DNA of 64,000 nt from DASUPK01 sp963744105 (GTDB lineage Bacteria; Actinomycetota; Thermoleophilia; Solirubrobacterales; 70-9): NCBI GenBank assembly GCA_963744105.1, contig CAVUSJ010000001.1, forward strand, positions 124,001 to 188,000, read 5' to 3'. Shown piece by piece: positions 1-8,744 of the stretch (position 1 is its first letter; each line of letters starts with the position of its first letter). A program made the translations under genes and the position numbers. A model generated the notes under the pieces. It saw only the letters and a list, made by a program, of their open reading frames with translations. It searched no databases and was not told the origin of the DNA.

Positions 1-1
1 C

Positions 2-355
2 GGGCTCGATCCGGCCTTCGAGGGACGCGACGCGGCCAAGATGTCGGTGGGCGAGCAGCAGCGGGTGATGCTGGCCAGGGCCCTCGCCCTGGATCCTCGG
101 GTCCTGCTGCTGGACGAGCCGACCTCGGCGCTCGACCAGGCGGCACGAGACGCGGTGGAGGCCACCCTGCGGGGCCTGCGCGCGCGAACCTCGATCTCAA
201 TCGTCGTGGTGACCCACGACATGGCGCAGGCGCGGCGGCTCGCCGACTACGTCGTCCGGATCGAGGGCGGCAGGGCGGCCGCCCAGGGACCGCTCGCCGA
301 GGTGCTCGACGAGGAGGTCGAGCCCGCCATCGCGACGGCGGAGGACGCGAGTTGA
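2..355 (+). CDS. ABC transporter ATP-binding protein, FetA-like (5' end outside window)
   Basis: C-terminal part of an ABC ATPase that powers the membrane permease encoded next. The frame is open from base 2, so the gene starts upstream of the window. Visible motifs are the ABC signature (SVGEQQR), the Walker B strand LLLDEPTSALD, and the switch histidine in VVVTHD. The Walker A region is not in the window. The stop overlaps the TTG start of the permease gene (TTGA, 352-355), which indicates translational coupling. The FetA (iron/metal export) assignment comes only from the FetB-type partner. Confidence 0.88.
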   Translation, partial: GLDPAFEGRDAAKMSVGEQQRVMLARALALDPRVLLLDEPTSALDQAARDAVEATLRGLRARTSISIVVVTHDMAQARRLADYVVRIEGGRAAAQGPLAEVLDEEVEPAIATAEDAS

Positions 356-1143
356 CGGTCCCGCTCGCCGCCTCCTCGATCCACGTGACCCTGGGCGAGG
401 TCGCGGCCGCCCTGGCGCTGGTCGCGATCGCCGCGATCGCCTCGCGGGCCTGGCACGCGGACCTCGAGGAGGACATCGGGATCGCCGTCGTGCGCTCGCT
501 GATCCAGCTCACGGCGATCGGCTACGTGATCACCCTGATCTTCGACCAGGACTCGGCTCTGCTGGTGCTGGCGCTGATCACCGTCATGGTGGTCTTCGGC
601 GCGTTCACCGCGCGACACCGCGCCAAGCAGGTGCCTAACGCGTTCTGGCCGCTGCTCGTCGCGCTCGCGGTCGCCGCCGCCGCGACGCTGGGGCTGGTGA
701 TCGCGCTCGGCATCTTCCCCGCGACCCCGCGCTACCTGGTGCCGGTCGGCGGGATGGTGATCGGGAACTCGATGACGGCGGCGGCGGTCGCCCTCAACCG
801 GCTCGGGGAGGACGTCCATGACCAGTCGCGGAAGATCGAGGCGACGCTCGCCCTCGGTGCGACCTCGTCGCAGGCCGTCACCCCGCTCGTCCGGCGCAGC
901 CTCCGCTCCGGGATGATCACCCTCGTCGACTCGACCAAGACCACGGGCCTGATCTTCTTCCCGGGGACGATGGTCGGGATGCTGCTGGCGGGGGCCAATC
1001 CGACGGATGCCGTCCGGCTTCAGCTGATCCTTCTCTATGTCCTGCTCGGCGCCGTCTCGATCGCGGCGCTGATGGCGATCACCATGGCGCGGCGCAACTT
1101 CTTCACGCCGGCGCACCAGCTGCGCGAGCCTCCCGAGCCCTAG
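352..1143 (+). CDS. fetB: FetB/UPF0014-family ABC transporter permease
   Basis: Integral membrane permease of the UPF0014/FetB family; E. coli FetAB is linked to iron export. The 263 residues are close to family size, with several hydrophobic segments, the conserved stretch around 'GMVIGNSMTAAAVALNRL' and the FFPGTMVGMLLAGA motif typical of the family. The TTG start lies inside the stop of the ATPase gene (4-nt overlap). The stop codon overlaps the stop of the convergent deacetylase gene (1140-1143). Substrate is inferred from the family only. Confidence 0.85.
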   Translation: MTVPLAASSIHVTLGEVAAALALVAIAAIASRAWHADLEEDIGIAVVRSLIQLTAIGYVITLIFDQDSALLVLALITVMVVFGAFTARHRAKQVPNAFWPLLVALAVAAAATLGLVIALGIFPATPRYLVPVGGMVIGNSMTAAAVALNRLGEDVHDQSRKIEATLALGATSSQAVTPLVRRSLRSGMITLVDSTKTTGLIFFPGTMVGMLLAGANPTDAVRLQLILLYVLLGAVSIAALMAITMARRNFFTPAHQLREPPEP

Positions 1144-1892
1144 GAGCCAGGTGTGGGCGGATAGATGAACTGGTGGCCGAGCAGCTCGGCCACGGTGACG
1201 AACTCGTAGCCGCGATGGCGGAAGTGGCTCAGGATCGCGGGGAGGGCGGCGACGGTCTCGCTGCGATTGCCGCCCCCGTCGTGCATGACGACGATCGAGC
1301 CGTTGTGGGCGTTGGAGATCACGTTGGAGGCGATCGAGCCCACGCCCGGTGTCGCCCAGTCGCGCGGATCGACGTTCCAGTTGACGGTGACGAGGTGCTG
1401 GGCGTGAGCGCGGGCGACCAGCCCGCTGCTGACGACGCCGTCGGGGGGTCGGAAGTCGCAGGGCCGGAAGCCCGTCGCCCTCCGGATCAACCGGTCGGTC
1501 TCGTGAATCGACGCGGATGAAGGGCCCAACTCGTGATGGAGCGAGTGGTTGCCGATCTCGTTCCCCTGGCGGAGGATCTTCTTCATGGTCTGCGCGCGGC
1601 CTGAGGTCTCCTGGCCGATCTCGAAGAAGGTGGCGTGCGAGTCGAAGCGGCGCAGCACCCGCAGCACCTGCGGCGTGTAGTCGCTCGGGCCGTCGTCGAA
1701 GCCGATGGCGATCCGCTTGCGTCGCTCCGGTCCGTGCGTGACGAAGGGCGCGCCGCCGTGAGTGCAGCCCGTCGGCATCACCGGCTGCGGGCTCGGCTGC
1801 GCGCGAGGCGTGCGCCGAGCGACGGCCGCGCCGCCGGGGGCAGCGGCGAGTGCGACGCCCGCCATTGCGATGAAGAAAGTCCGTGCCCGCAT
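1140..1892 (-). CDS. Exported polysaccharide deacetylase (NodB domain)
   Basis: Probable secreted carbohydrate esterase family 4 enzyme that removes N- or O-acetyl groups from cell-wall polysaccharide. I start it at the ATG at 1892 (MRARTFFIAM), which gives a basic and hydrophobic signal peptide ending in an Ala-rich stretch. NodB motifs are visible: IGFDDGPS (metal-binding and catalytic Asp pair) and GNHSLHHE (metal-binding His). Towards the C-terminus VVMHDGG matches another conserved NodB motif. About 250 residues, mostly the single catalytic domain. Convergent with fetB, with overlapping stops. Divergent from the MFS gene over about 60 bp. Confidence 0.87.
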   Translation of the reverse strand: MRARTFFIAMAGVALAAAPGGAAVARRTPRAQPSPQPVMPTGCTHGGAPFVTHGPERRKRIAIGFDDGPSDYTPQVLRVLRRFDSHATFFEIGQETSGRAQTMKKILRQGNEIGNHSLHHELGPSSASIHETDRLIRRATGFRPCDFRPPDGVVSSGLVARAHAQHLVTVNWNVDPRDWATPGVGSIASNVISNAHNGSIVVMHDGGGNRSETVAALPAILSHFRHRGYEFVTVAELLGHQFIYPPTPGS

Positions 1893-1953
1893 GGAACGGC
1901 GAAAGTCTCGCCGCTGAGATCGCTCGACGCAAGGTGGGGAACCACGGATTCCG

Positions 1954-3618
1954 GTGGCCGCTGCGGGCGCCTCCGTAAACTCGAAGTCCTTGTCCGGCGA
2001 GCGCCGACGCTTGCGCTTCACGATCATCGCGACGATTCTGGGATCCGTCGTCGTCTTCCTCGACGCGACGGTGGTGAATGTCGCCCTGCCCGCGATCAGC
2101 GACGATCTTGGAACCGGGCTGGCTGACCAGCAGTGGGTGGTCGAGGCCTACCTGCTCACGCTGGTCGCCCTCATGCTCGTCGGCGGCTCGCTCGGCGATC
2201 AGTTCGGCCGGCGCCGGATCTTCATCATCGGCCTGGGTCTCTTCGGGGTGACCTCGATCCTGTGTGGCGTCGCGCCGAGCAGCGGCGTGCTGATCGTGGC
2301 GCGCGGCCTCCAGGGACTGGCCGGTGCTCTGCTCGTCCCGGGCTCCCTGGCGATCCTGGCTGCCGCCTTCGAGGGGGCCGAGCGCGGCAAGGCGGTAGGC
2401 ACCTGGACGGCCTGGACGGGCATCGCGACCGTGATCGGACCGGCCGGCGGCGGAGTGCTGATCGAGGCGTTCTCCTGGCGCGCCATCTTCCTGGTCAACG
2501 TCCCGCTGATCCTGGCGACCATGTGGATCGCCCATCGCTGCGTCCGCGAGACCGTCGATCCGGAGGCCGATCGCCACATCGACTGGCTCGGGATCGGCAC
2601 CTCGGCCGTCGGCCTCGGTCTGCCGGTCTTCGCCCTGATCGAGCAGCCGACCCGCGGTTGGGGAGACCCGGCCGTGTACGGCTCGCTGATCGCGGGCATC
2701 GCGATCTTCGCGTTCTTCCTGGTCTGGGAGAGCCGCTACCGGCACGCGATTCTCGACCTGAGCCTGTTCAAGGTCCGGAACTTCGCGGTCACGAACATGG
2801 AGACGCTCGTCGTCTATGCCGGGCTCTACGGGGCCTTCTTCTTCATCACCCTGTTCCTGCAGCAGACAGCCGGGTACTCCCCGATCGCCGCGGGCCTGGC
2901 GACCACACCGGTCTCCGTGATCATGTTCGTGCTCTCGCCGAGGTTCGGCAGGATCTCGACTGGGATCGGGCCCCGGGTCCCCATGTCGATCGGCCCGGTC
3001 ATCGGAGGAATCGGCCTGCTCCTGATGATGCGGGTGGGCTCCGATCCCAACTACGTCACCGAGGTTCTTCCGGCGATTCTCGTCTTCGGGCTGGGCCTCT
3101 CGGCCACCGTGGCCCCGCTGACGGCGACGGCGCTCAATTCGGTCGAGGAACGTCATGTCGGCATCGCCTCCGGGATCAACAACGGGGTCTCTCGCGTCGC
3201 CGGCCTGCTTGCCATCGCGATCCTGGGCGCCCTGATCGCCGGACAGTTCACCTCCACCATCGACAGCAACCTGTCGGGCAAGCAGCTCTCGCCGCAGGCG
3301 CAGGCTTCGGTCAACAAGGCCAAGGACAAGCCGCTGGGGAGCGCCGATACGGCCGATCTCGCCGCGGTCGAGGCGACGACGGTGGACAGGGCGGTCAGCG
3401 ACGCATCGACGAAGTCGTTCCACCTCGGGGTGGGCGTGGGCGGCGTGCTGATGATCCTCGGCGGGATCCTCGCCGGGATCGGCCTGCGCAACCCGAAGCG
3501 GCAGACCGAGTACGAGGCACCCGGGGCGGTCACCGCAGGAGAATGCGCTCACTGCCCCGAGCATCTGGACGGGGCGCGTCACGAGGGCGAGCGCGAACCC
3601 GCCGCCGAACCTGCATAG
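1954..3618 (+). CDS. MFS multidrug efflux transporter, DHA2 (EmrB/QacA) family
   Basis: Fourteen-helix type proton-coupled drug exporter in the inner membrane, about 554 residues. TM1 carries 'VVFLDATVVNVALPAI', the classic DHA2 motif. The loop between TM2 and TM3 has GGSLGDQFGRRRIF (MFS motif A), and PAGGGVLIEAFSWRAIFLVNVP is motif C and following. An Ala/Lys/Asp-rich extracytoplasmic stretch precedes the last helix, and the tail ends in a soluble Cys-containing segment. The start is uncertain: GTG 1954 is chosen, but the TTG near 2011 would still keep TM1. No adjacent regulator is visible. Confidence 0.85.
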   Translation: MAAAGASVNSKSLSGERRRLRFTIIATILGSVVVFLDATVVNVALPAISDDLGTGLADQQWVVEAYLLTLVALMLVGGSLGDQFGRRRIFIIGLGLFGVTSILCGVAPSSGVLIVARGLQGLAGALLVPGSLAILAAAFEGAERGKAVGTWTAWTGIATVIGPAGGGVLIEAFSWRAIFLVNVPLILATMWIAHRCVRETVDPEADRHIDWLGIGTSAVGLGLPVFALIEQPTRGWGDPAVYGSLIAGIAIFAFFLVWESRYRHAILDLSLFKVRNFAVTNMETLVVYAGLYGAFFFITLFLQQTAGYSPIAAGLATTPVSVIMFVLSPRFGRISTGIGPRVPMSIGPVIGGIGLLLMMRVGSDPNYVTEVLPAILVFGLGLSATVAPLTATALNSVEERHVGIASGINNGVSRVAGLLAIAILGALIAGQFTSTIDSNLSGKQLSPQAQASVNKAKDKPLGSADTADLAAVEATTVDRAVSDASTKSFHLGVGVGGVLMILGGILAGIGLRNPKRQTEYEAPGAVTAGECAHCPEHLDGARHEGEREPAAEPA

Positions 3619-3621
3619 GCT
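3616..3621 (+). promoter_or_regulatory. -10 element TAGGCT for the PPOX gene (leaderless)
   Basis: TAGGCT lies six bases before the ATG at 3628, so transcription should start at or next to the start codon. The first three bases are the TAG stop of the MFS gene. No Shine-Dalgarno is visible. Inference from sequence only. Confidence 0.5.
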
Positions 3622-3627
3622 TCGGGC

Positions 3628-4056
3628 ATGCCGAATCTCCCACCGGAAGCGCGGGTGCTGCTCGAGTCCGGCCGGCTCGCGCACATGGTCACGGTGAACC
3701 CCGACGGGTCGCCGCAGGTGAGCTGCGTCTGGGTCGGGCTCGACGGCGACGAGATCGTCAGCGGGCACCTGCCGCGCAACCAGAAGGTCAAGAACGTCGA
3801 GCGCGACCCACGGGTGGTGATCTCGATGGAGGGCGCGGACGACAGCGAGCTCGGCCTGCGCGAGTACCTGGTGGTTCGCGGCCACGCCCAGATCCAGGAG
3901 GGCGGGGCGGCGGAGCTGCTGCAGCGGCTGGCGCACACCTACCTCGGGCCCGATGTGAAGTTCCCGCCGATGGACGATCCGCCTCCGGGCTACGTCATCC
4001 GGACGACCCCCGAGCGGATCGGCGGCGTCGGCCCGTGGACGGGCAAAGCGGTCTAG
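3628..4056 (+). CDS. PPOX-class (F420-dependent type) oxidoreductase
   Basis: Small flavin/deazaflavin-binding split-barrel protein of the pyridoxamine-phosphate-oxidase-like superfamily, 142 residues. Typical features are the N-terminal LLESGRLAHMVTVNPDGSPQVSCVWVGLDGDEI strand pair and the NQKVKNVERDPRVVISME segment. The C-terminal region is also conserved within the family (TPERIGGVGPW). Actinobacterial members of this size usually use F420 rather than FMN, but cofactor choice cannot be read here. Monocistronic by context, with its own promoter overlapping the previous stop codon. Confidence 0.82.
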   Translation: MPNLPPEARVLLESGRLAHMVTVNPDGSPQVSCVWVGLDGDEIVSGHLPRNQKVKNVERDPRVVISMEGADDSELGLREYLVVRGHAQIQEGGAAELLQRLAHTYLGPDVKFPPMDDPPPGYVIRTTPERIGGVGPWTGKAV

Positions 4057-4071
4057 ACCTCGAGCGGTTCC

Positions 4072-4077
4072 TATAGT
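4072..4077 (+). promoter_or_regulatory. -10 element TATAGT for trpS
   Basis: TATAGT is eight bases before the GTG start of trpS, with no Shine-Dalgarno between, consistent with a leaderless trpS mRNA. Confidence 0.5.
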
Positions 4078-4085
4078 CCGCGCCC

Positions 4086-5072
4086 GTGAAGATCTTCAGC
4101 GGCATCCAGCCGACCGGGCGTAAGCACCTCGGCAACTACATCGGGGCGATTCGCCAGTACGTCGAGGGCCAGGACCGGGGAGACCCTGCGATCTATTGCA
4201 TCGTCGACCTGCACGCGCTCACCGTTCCCTGGGATCCGGCGACGCTGCGGGAGAGCCTCTACGACACGACCGCGATCCTGCTCGCCGCCGGGCTCGACCC
4301 GGAGCGCTGCATCCTCTTCCGCCAGTCCGACGTCCGGGAGCACACCGAGCTCACCTGGTACCTGGCGGCCCTCACCTCGCACGGCGACCTCAACCGGATG
4401 ACCCAGTTCAAGGACAAGTCGGCGAAGCAGAAGGAGCTGGTCTCGGCCGGGCTCTTCTTCTATCCGGTGCTGATGGCCGCGGACGTCCTCGCCTACCGCG
4501 GCCACGAGGTTCCCGTCGGGCACGACCAGCTCCAGCACGTCGAGCTGATGCGCGAGATCGCGCGGCGCTTCAACGAGCGCTTCGGCGAGATCCTGGTGGT
4601 GCCGGAGGCGCGCATCCCGGAGGTGGGCGCCCGGATCATGGATCTCCAGGAGCCGGCCAACAAGATGTCGACGACCGGCGGCACCGAGGCCGGCACGGTG
4701 CTCGTCCTCGACGATCCGAAGACCGTCACCAAGAAGATCAAGAGCGCGGTCACCGACTCCGGCTCGGAGGTGAAGCGCGGCGACGGCAAGGAGGGGATAG
4801 CGAACCTGATCGAGATCCTCGCCGTGGCGAGCGGCAGGACAGAGGAGGAGGTCGAGCGCGAGTTCCAGGGGTCCGGTTACGGCGACTTCAAGGGCGCCGT
4901 GGCCGAGGCGGTCGTCGAGTACCTGGCGCCGGTCCGCGAGCGCTACGAGGAGCTCCGTCCCGACGAGGCGGCGCTCGAGGAGACGCTCGGCGCCGGCGCG
5001 GAGAAGGCCCGTGAGATCGCGACCGGGGTGCTGGCCGACGTGCGTGCGGCCATCGGCGTCGGTCCGGCCTGA
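4086..5072 (+). CDS. trpS: Tryptophanyl-tRNA synthetase
   Basis: Class I aminoacyl-tRNA synthetase charging tRNA-Trp, 328 residues, the usual bacterial length. The N-terminus reads FSGIQPTGRKHLGN, containing the HIGH-type signature (residues about 9-17). The KMSKS loop is KMSTT near residue 193. The region GHDQLQHVELMREIARRFN is strongly conserved in TrpRS. GTG start at 4086. Downstream to 5330 there is about 260 bp with no clear gene. Confidence 0.95.
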   Translation: MKIFSGIQPTGRKHLGNYIGAIRQYVEGQDRGDPAIYCIVDLHALTVPWDPATLRESLYDTTAILLAAGLDPERCILFRQSDVREHTELTWYLAALTSHGDLNRMTQFKDKSAKQKELVSAGLFFYPVLMAADVLAYRGHEVPVGHDQLQHVELMREIARRFNERFGEILVVPEARIPEVGARIMDLQEPANKMSTTGGTEAGTVLVLDDPKTVTKKIKSAVTDSGSEVKRGDGKEGIANLIEILAVASGRTEEEVEREFQGSGYGDFKGAVAEAVVEYLAPVRERYEELRPDEAALEETLGAGAEKAREIATGVLADVRAAIGVGPA

Positions 5073-5182
5073 CGCCTCACTTCTTCCTCGTCTTCCACGA
5101 AGGGGCCCCCTACGCCCGGGACTCAAACAACCGCAGGCGGCTCGATCAACCTCGAAATTTGCGTGGCGAGGGCGAACTCGGG

Positions 5183-5263
5183 ATGCGGGTGCTCGCCTGG
5201 GCCGGGGTGTTCGTCATCCTGCCGCTGTTCATCGCCGGCGGGATATCGGCGCTCGGCGTCTGA
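5183..5263 (+). CDS. Possible 26-residue hydrophobic miniprotein in the trpS-scpA gap
   Basis: A short ATG-TGA frame encodes one hydrophobic helix (core AWAGVFVILPLFIAGGISAL) with a Gly/Glu-containing segment upstream in the same frame. GGCGAACTCGGG precedes the ATG and is a weak ribosome site. I do not recognise it. It may be a single-pass membrane peptide or chance. The rest of 5073-5330 shows nothing else convincing. Confidence 0.2.
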   Translation: MRVLAWAGVFVILPLFIAGGISALGV

Positions 5264-5330
5264 GGAAATCCAAGGGGGTAGGGACCGCCGCCGCGCTCAC
5301 GCCAGCCGGGGGCCCGTCTATCGTGGGCGC

Positions 5331-6056
5331 GTGACCTCGGTCGCCGAGCTCGATCTCGACCTGGACGTCTTCCAGGGGCCATTCGACCTGCTGCTCGCGG
5401 TCCTGCTGCGGGAGGAGATCTCGCTGTCGGAGGTCCCGCTCGGCGAGATCGTCGTCGCCTACGTCGACCACATGGGCGAGGCCGGCGATCTCGATCTCGA
5501 TCTGGAGGCGGTCACGGAGTTCCTTGTCCTGATCGCCGCTCTCTGCGAGCTCAAGTCGCGCCTGTTGCTGCCCACCGAGGAGGGCGACGAGGAGCTCGGG
5601 CCGCAGGAGGCGGCCGACGAGCTGCTCGCGAGGATGCTCGAGTACCGCCGCTACAGCGAGGCGGCGCAGATGTTGAAGGAGAGGCTCGAGCGCGAGGGGG
5701 GAGTGATGTACCGCTCGGCCCCGCTGCCGGCGGAGCTCCGCCGCGCCGCCCTCGACGTGGCGACCCAGGCTTACGAGCCCGATCGCGTTGGTGTTGCCCT
5801 CGGCGACCTGCTCACGATCCCGCCGGCGCCGGACACGCGGCACATCCGGACCACGGTCACCCTGCAGCGGCGTCTCAGCGTGGTCAGGGAGCTGCTCCGC
5901 GCACGAAAGAGCCTCGACTTCGACGAGGCCTTCGGCAAGGAGGACCGCTTCACGCAGGCGGTCACGCTCTTCGCGCTGCTCGAGCTCTACCGGCGGGGCG
6001 AGGCGACCTGGACCCAGACCGAGACCTTCGGACGGATCGAGGTGCACGCGCAATGA
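5331..6056 (+). CDS. scpA: Segregation and condensation protein A
   Basis: Kleisin subunit of the SMC-ScpAB condensin complex, which bridges SMC heads on the chromosome. The GTG start at 5331 begins VTSVAELDLDLDVF. The hallmark FQGPFDLLLAVLLREEISLSEVPLGEI follows at about residues 12-40. The C-terminal winged helix ends LFALLELYRRGEATWTQTETFGRIEV. 241 residues, normal for ScpA. The stop overlaps the scpB start (ATGA). The smc partner is at 51.3 kb in this window. Confidence 0.95.
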   Translation: MTSVAELDLDLDVFQGPFDLLLAVLLREEISLSEVPLGEIVVAYVDHMGEAGDLDLDLEAVTEFLVLIAALCELKSRLLLPTEEGDEELGPQEAADELLARMLEYRRYSEAAQMLKERLEREGGVMYRSAPLPAELRRAALDVATQAYEPDRVGVALGDLLTIPPAPDTRHIRTTVTLQRRLSVVRELLRARKSLDFDEAFGKEDRFTQAVTLFALLELYRRGEATWTQTETFGRIEVHAQ

Positions 6057-6628
6057 GTGCCGACGGTCTGGGACAGACGGTCGAGGCGCTGCTCTTCCTC
6101 TCACCGGACCCCGTCTCCGCGGCCGAGCTGGCCGAGGCGATCGAGATCGAGGAAGAGGCGGTTGCCCAGGCGCTCGAAGAGCTCAAGGGCCGCCTTGCGG
6201 AGGACGGCCGGGGCGTGCAGCTCCGCCGGGTCGCCGGCGGCTACGCCCTCGCGGCGGTCCCGGCGGCAGAGGACGCGGCGCGGCGCCTGCTCGCGAGGCC
6301 GCGCACGCCGCCGCTCACGCAGGCCCAGGCGGAGGTGCTTGCCATAGTCGCCTACCTCCAGCCGGTCTCCCGGCCGGAGGTCGCGCGGATCCGCGGCGTC
6401 TCCTCCGACTCCGCCGTCGCCTCGCTGACGGAGCGGGGGATGATCGAGGAGCGCGGCCGGACCCAGTTCGGCGCCGTCACCTACGGCACCACGCCGCTCT
6501 TCGAGAAGCTCTTCGGGCTCTCCGGCCTCGATGCGCTGCCCGACCCGGCCCAGTTCGACCCGACGCCTGAGGACGAGCGCGAGCTGCGCGAGCGGCTGCT
6601 GAAGGCGGGTGAGCAGCGGGTCGAGTGA
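6053..6628 (+). CDS. scpB: Segregation and condensation protein B
   Basis: Winged-helix partner that binds ScpA in the condensin complex, 191 residues. Recognisable segments: VEALLFLSPDPVSAAELAEAI at the N-terminus and PLTQAQAEVLAIVAYLQPVSRPEVARIRGV in the second winged helix. The GRTQFGAVTYGTTPLFEKLFGL motif follows. Start ATG overlaps the scpA stop by 4 nt and the scpB stop overlaps the next gene's GTG by 4 nt, so the three are co-transcribed. Confidence 0.95.
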   Translation: MSADGLGQTVEALLFLSPDPVSAAELAEAIEIEEEAVAQALEELKGRLAEDGRGVQLRRVAGGYALAAVPAAEDAARRLLARPRTPPLTQAQAEVLAIVAYLQPVSRPEVARIRGVSSDSAVASLTERGMIEERGRTQFGAVTYGTTPLFEKLFGLSGLDALPDPAQFDPTPEDERELRERLLKAGEQRVE

Positions 6629-7344
6629 GGCGGGCCGCCGCCTTCCTGGCCTGCCTCGCGCTGACGGCGCCCGCCGCGGCGCGGGCCAGCGAGCGCGTTG
6701 TGATCGGCCACTCGGTCCAGAAGCGGGCGATCACCGCCGTGCAGGTCGGCGATCCGACCGGGACGCGCGTGGCGCTGGTCGTCGGAATGATCCACGGCGA
6801 CGAGCACGCCGGCCTGGGCATCGTGCGGGCGATCAAGCGGCAGGCGGCCGGTGACCGTGCCGCCCTGCAGGGGACGCAACTCTGGGCGATCGAGACGGTT
6901 AACCCGGATGGGCAGAGGGCACACACGCGCAAGAACGCCCACGGCGTGGACCTGAACCGGAACTTCCCCTATCGATGGCGAGGCGACGTCCCACATTCCA
7001 GCGGCTACTACCCGGGCCGCCGTCCGGCCTCGGAGCCGGAGACCCGGGCGGTGATGTCGTTCGTCCGGCGAATCCAGCCGGACACCTCCATCTGGTACCA
7101 CCAGCCGTGGGGCGCGGTGCTGGCCTGCCGGGGGAGACTGCCGATCGCGGCCGAGTACGCAAAGCTGGTCGGCATGCGAACGAGCTGCAGGGGCAAGGGC
7201 CTGCGCGGGACGGCGATCACCTGGGAGATGCATGCGTTCCCGGGGAGCGCCGCATTCGTCGTGGAGATGCCGCCCGGAACCATCGGCGGCGCCTCGGCCG
7301 AGCGCCAGGCGCGCGCGGCGCTGACCGTCGCGGAAGGTCGCTGA
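6625..7344 (+). CDS. Exported M14-family zinc carboxypeptidase
   Basis: Probable secreted peptidase acting on cell-wall peptides, 239 residues with an N-terminal signal peptide (residues 1-22, Ala-rich). Zinc ligands are H57 and E60 in MIHGDEHAG and H159 in WYHQPWG. The proposed catalytic glutamate is E214 in FVVEMPPG. VNPDGQRAHTRKNAHGVDLNRNFP (residues about 92-114) contains the substrate Arg/Asn motif of the family. The MpaA-like murein-peptide subgroup is likely. GTG start overlaps the scpB stop (GTGA). Confidence 0.83.
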   Translation: MRRAAAFLACLALTAPAAARASERVVIGHSVQKRAITAVQVGDPTGTRVALVVGMIHGDEHAGLGIVRAIKRQAAGDRAALQGTQLWAIETVNPDGQRAHTRKNAHGVDLNRNFPYRWRGDVPHSSGYYPGRRPASEPETRAVMSFVRRIQPDTSIWYHQPWGAVLACRGRLPIAAEYAKLVGMRTSCRGKGLRGTAITWEMHAFPGSAAFVVEMPPGTIGGASAERQARAALTVAEGR

Positions 7345-7345
7345 G

Positions 7346-8026
7346 GTGAGCCGGGTCGCAATCGCACTGCTCGCGATCGCCGCCACGATCGGCGCGGGCG
7401 CTGCCGCGGGCGCCGGTGCCCAGCCGCCCGCGGCCAACACCGCGTCGGCCAGCAAGCCGGCGATCCACAAGATGCTGATCCCGTACCCGAAGAAGCGAAA
7501 GCGGGAGATGGCCGCCTACTCCAAGCGTCACTACGGCCAGTACAAGTGGCGGCTGAACAATCCGCAGACGATCGTCATCCACTACGCCGTGGCCGGCAGC
7601 ATCAGCTCGATCTTCAACACCTTCCGCACCGACCAACCCGACGTCGAGTTCCACGAGCTGCCCAACGTCTGCTCGCACTTCGCCGTATCCGCCTCCGGCG
7701 GCGCCTACAAGTTCGTGCCCCCGACGATCCGCTGCCGCCACACGGTCGGGCTCAACTGGACGGCGATCGGCGTCGAGCACGTCGGCTTCTCCGACCAGGA
7801 CATCCTCGGCCGCCCGGCGCAGCTCAACGGCTCGCTTCAGCTCGTCCAGTGGCTGCGCTGCCGCTTTGGAATTCCGGTCAGCCAGGTGATCGGCCACAAC
7901 GAGAGCCTCTCCTCGCCCTTCTACAAGGAGCTCGACCCGCGCTTCAAGGGCCAGACGCACGGCGACTGGAACCACGCCGACATGCAGATCTACCGCGCGG
8001 ACCTCAGCAAGCTCGGCTCCTGCTGA
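7346..8026 (+). CDS. Exported N-acetylmuramoyl-L-alanine amidase-like protein (Amidase_2/PGRP fold)
   Basis: Likely zinc amidase cleaving the MurNAc-L-Ala bond in peptidoglycan. A signal peptide covers about residues 1-26. The amidase_2 fold is suggested by TIVIHYAVAG (H79), CSHFAVSASGGAYKFVPPTIRCRHTVGLNWTAIGVEHVG, VIGHNES and the final HGDWNHADM with candidate zinc ligands. GTG start at 7346, two bases after the carboxypeptidase stop, so both wall hydrolases sit in one unit with scpAB. Peptidoglycan activity is a family inference. Confidence 0.78.
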   Translation: MSRVAIALLAIAATIGAGAAAGAGAQPPAANTASASKPAIHKMLIPYPKKRKREMAAYSKRHYGQYKWRLNNPQTIVIHYAVAGSISSIFNTFRTDQPDVEFHELPNVCSHFAVSASGGAYKFVPPTIRCRHTVGLNWTAIGVEHVGFSDQDILGRPAQLNGSLQLVQWLRCRFGIPVSQVIGHNESLSSPFYKELDPRFKGQTHGDWNHADMQIYRADLSKLGSC

Positions 8027-8036
8027 GCGGCGCAGC

Positions 8037-8042
8037 GACAAT
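8037..8042 (+). promoter_or_regulatory. -10 element GACAAT for rluB
   Basis: GACAAT is six bases before the GTG at 8049, the same leaderless geometry as other genes here, although the first base deviates from TANNNT. Confidence 0.35.
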
Positions 8043-8048
8043 GGCGGC

Positions 8049-8744
8049 GTGAGGCTCGCCAAGTACCTCGCCCACGCGGGTGTCGCATCCCGGCGCGCCG
8101 CGGAGGAGCTGATCGCGGCCGGAAAGGTCCGGGTCGGCGGTGACGTCGTCACCGATCCCGCTCGGGATGTCGGTGAAGGGTCGGACGTCCGGGTGAACGG
8201 GGAGCCCGTGGCGCCGGAGCCGCGCGAGGTCTGGGCGGTCAACAAGCCGGCCGGAGTGGTCTCGACGGCGCGCGAGCCGGGCCGGCGGCGGGCTGTGACC
8301 GAGCTCGTCGATTCGCAGCGCCGGCTCTATCCGGTGGGCCGACTCGACGCCGACTCGACCGGGCTCATCCTGCTGACGAACGACGGGGAGCTCGCCAACC
8401 GTCTGACCCATCCCCGCTACGGCGTGCCGAAGACCTATCGTGTCCGGCTGGCGCGTCCGCCGTCGGACGGAGACCTGGAGCGGCTGCGCCGCGGGGTCCG
8501 TCTCGAGGACGGCCCGACGTCCTCGGCGGAGGTCGGACGCCGGGGCGAGCGCGAGATCGAGGTGACGATCCGCGAGGGGCGCAAGCGCCAGGTGCGCCGG
8601 ATGGTCGAGACGGTGGGCAACGAGGTCGAAGCCCTGAGCCGGATCCGGATCGGGTCGCTCGAGCTCGGCGATCTGCGCCAGGGGGAGGCGCGGCGCCTCG
8701 GCGAGCGGGACGTTGCCGCGCTCTGGGAAGATTCCGCGCCATGA
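8049..8744 (+). CDS. rluB: 23S rRNA pseudouridine synthase, RsuA/RluB family
   Basis: Isomerises uridine to pseudouridine in rRNA. An N-terminal S4 domain (MRLAKYLAHAGVASRRAAEELI) is followed by the catalytic domain with GRLDADSTGLILLTNDG, where the Asp of RLDADS is the nucleophile. The REGRKRQVRRM motif lies near residue 180. 231 residues, normal. In many genomes this gene follows scpB, and here it lies two genes downstream. The stop overlaps the chorismate mutase start (ATGA). Confidence 0.9.
   Translation: MRLAKYLAHAGVASRRAAEELIAAGKVRVGGDVVTDPARDVGEGSDVRVNGEPVAPEPREVWAVNKPAGVVSTAREPGRRRAVTELVDSQRRLYPVGRLDADSTGLILLTNDGELANRLTHPRYGVPKTYRVRLARPPSDGDLERLRRGVRLEDGPTSSAEVGRRGEREIEVTIREGRKRQVRRMVETVGNEVEALSRIRIGSLELGDLRQGEARRLGERDVAALWEDSAP

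Noticed and set aside
247..3936. A 1229-residue open frame on the minus strand
   Set aside because: It lies antisense to fetB, the MFS gene and the PPOX gene, all with clear homology. The translation is Arg/Asp/Gly-rich low complexity typical of antisense frames in high-GC DNA.
2133..4076. A 647-residue open frame in another plus-strand frame over the MFS gene
   Set aside because: Out-of-frame shadow of the MFS and PPOX genes, rich in Arg/Pro/Gly, no motif.
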